A stretch of DNA of 64,000 nucleotides, from the IMG/VR virus record IMGVR_UViG_3300034101_002201, positions 32,348 to 96,347 of that record. One strand, 5' to 3'. Both the position numbers and the translations under genes were made by a program. The DNA comes from a virus. The notes beneath the pieces were generated by a model, which saw only the letters and a program-made list of their open reading frames with translations, did not search any database and was not told the origin of the DNA. This document shows, one piece after another, positions 63,735 to 64,000 of the stretch. Each line of letters opens with the position of its first letter. The first letter of the stretch is position 1.

Positions 63735-64000
63735 TCGTATGTACCCATGATTCCATAATTTCCAAGTAACCTGTTTCCATAAATTATCGGTGTGCCGAAC
63801 GTTGCTTTTTCTATTCCGTAGAATTTTTCATAACCAACTGGCTTACAATAAATAGAAGCAGATAGTGTTTTTTTAGTACCATCTTGACTGTCGCCGGAAA
63901 GCATATCGGTAGTAACTAAACCGGTAGTATTTGACAACACAACGCTAGAGTAATTGTAAAAATAAGCATCATTATCTATATAGTATAATATATCATCATA
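63728..64000 (-). CDS. Partial virion protein, C-terminal 90 residues
   Basis: The frame is open from the right edge (64000) to a TAA at 63728-63730, so the N-terminus lies outside the window; an internal GTG at 63940 is not needed as a start. The visible part is Tyr/Ser/Gly-rich (LLGNYGIMGTYEC) and looks like a beta-structured virion or neck protein. No family is recognised. Confidence 0.6.
   Translation of the reverse strand, partial: YDDILYYIDNDAYFYNYSSVVLSNTTGLVTTDMLSGDSQDGTKKTLSASIYCKPVGYEKFYGIEKATFGTPIIYGNRLLGNYGIMGTYEC

Noticed and set aside
1-64000. tRNA genes, CRISPR arrays, insertion sequences and attachment sites
   Set aside because: I looked for cloverleaf-like stretches, spaced direct repeats and transposase motifs and found none I could support.

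Overview
The window is a gene-dense, AT-rich piece of a tailed double-stranded DNA phage genome (class Caudoviricetes by gene content). Standard genetic code and strong Shine-Dalgarno sites (AGGAG, GGAGG, AAGGAGAA) are used throughout, so a host whose ribosomes use SD sites is likely. Nothing in the window names the host. No tRNA, integrase, CRISPR array or insertion sequence was recognised.

The layout is two converging blocks. From 1 to about 27,170 all genes run on the + strand with ATGA or TAATG overlaps. They run: RecA-like recombinase with a small Vsr-like endonuclease; a zinc-ribbon protein; DnaB-like helicase; DnaG-like primase; dNMP kinase; Cas4/AddB-like Fe-S nuclease; a GT-A glycosyltransferase; a modular phage protein; a PAP2-type phosphatase. 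Next comes a DnaE-type polymerase split into two ORFs by a methyltransferase gene and a DEDDh exonuclease gene, then SSB. A roughly 10 kb block of glycosyltransferases, methyltransferases and a nucleotidyltransferase-like gene follows (14,755-25,085). It ends with a second Vsr-like endonuclease, a putative single-strand annealing protein, a zinc-ribbon protein and a small secreted protein. A strong Rho-independent terminator at 27,180-27,203 closes the block.

From the right edge to 27,203 all genes run on the - strand and encode virion parts in normal tail order: neck or tail-completion proteins, tail tube, tail-assembly proteins, a 2,374-residue tape measure, a 3,955-residue giant protein, then tail-tip or baseplate proteins. 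No sheath gene is visible, so a siphovirus-like tail is the simplest reading. At about 0.15 nm per residue the tape measure would specify a tail of a few hundred nanometres, less whatever its inserted domains occupy.

The most unusual items are: the DnaE gene split between palm and fingers; the giant tail protein with seven FG-GAP-like blades and a D-x-S-x-S (VWA/MIDAS-like) insert between blades 2 and 3, the order seen in I-domain integrin alpha chains; a tape measure that appears to carry a PD-(D/E)XK-like and an ADP-ribosyltransferase-like segment; a long hairpin that buries the start codon of the gene after the tail tube; and the glycan gene block. Domain calls come from reading motifs, not from database searches.
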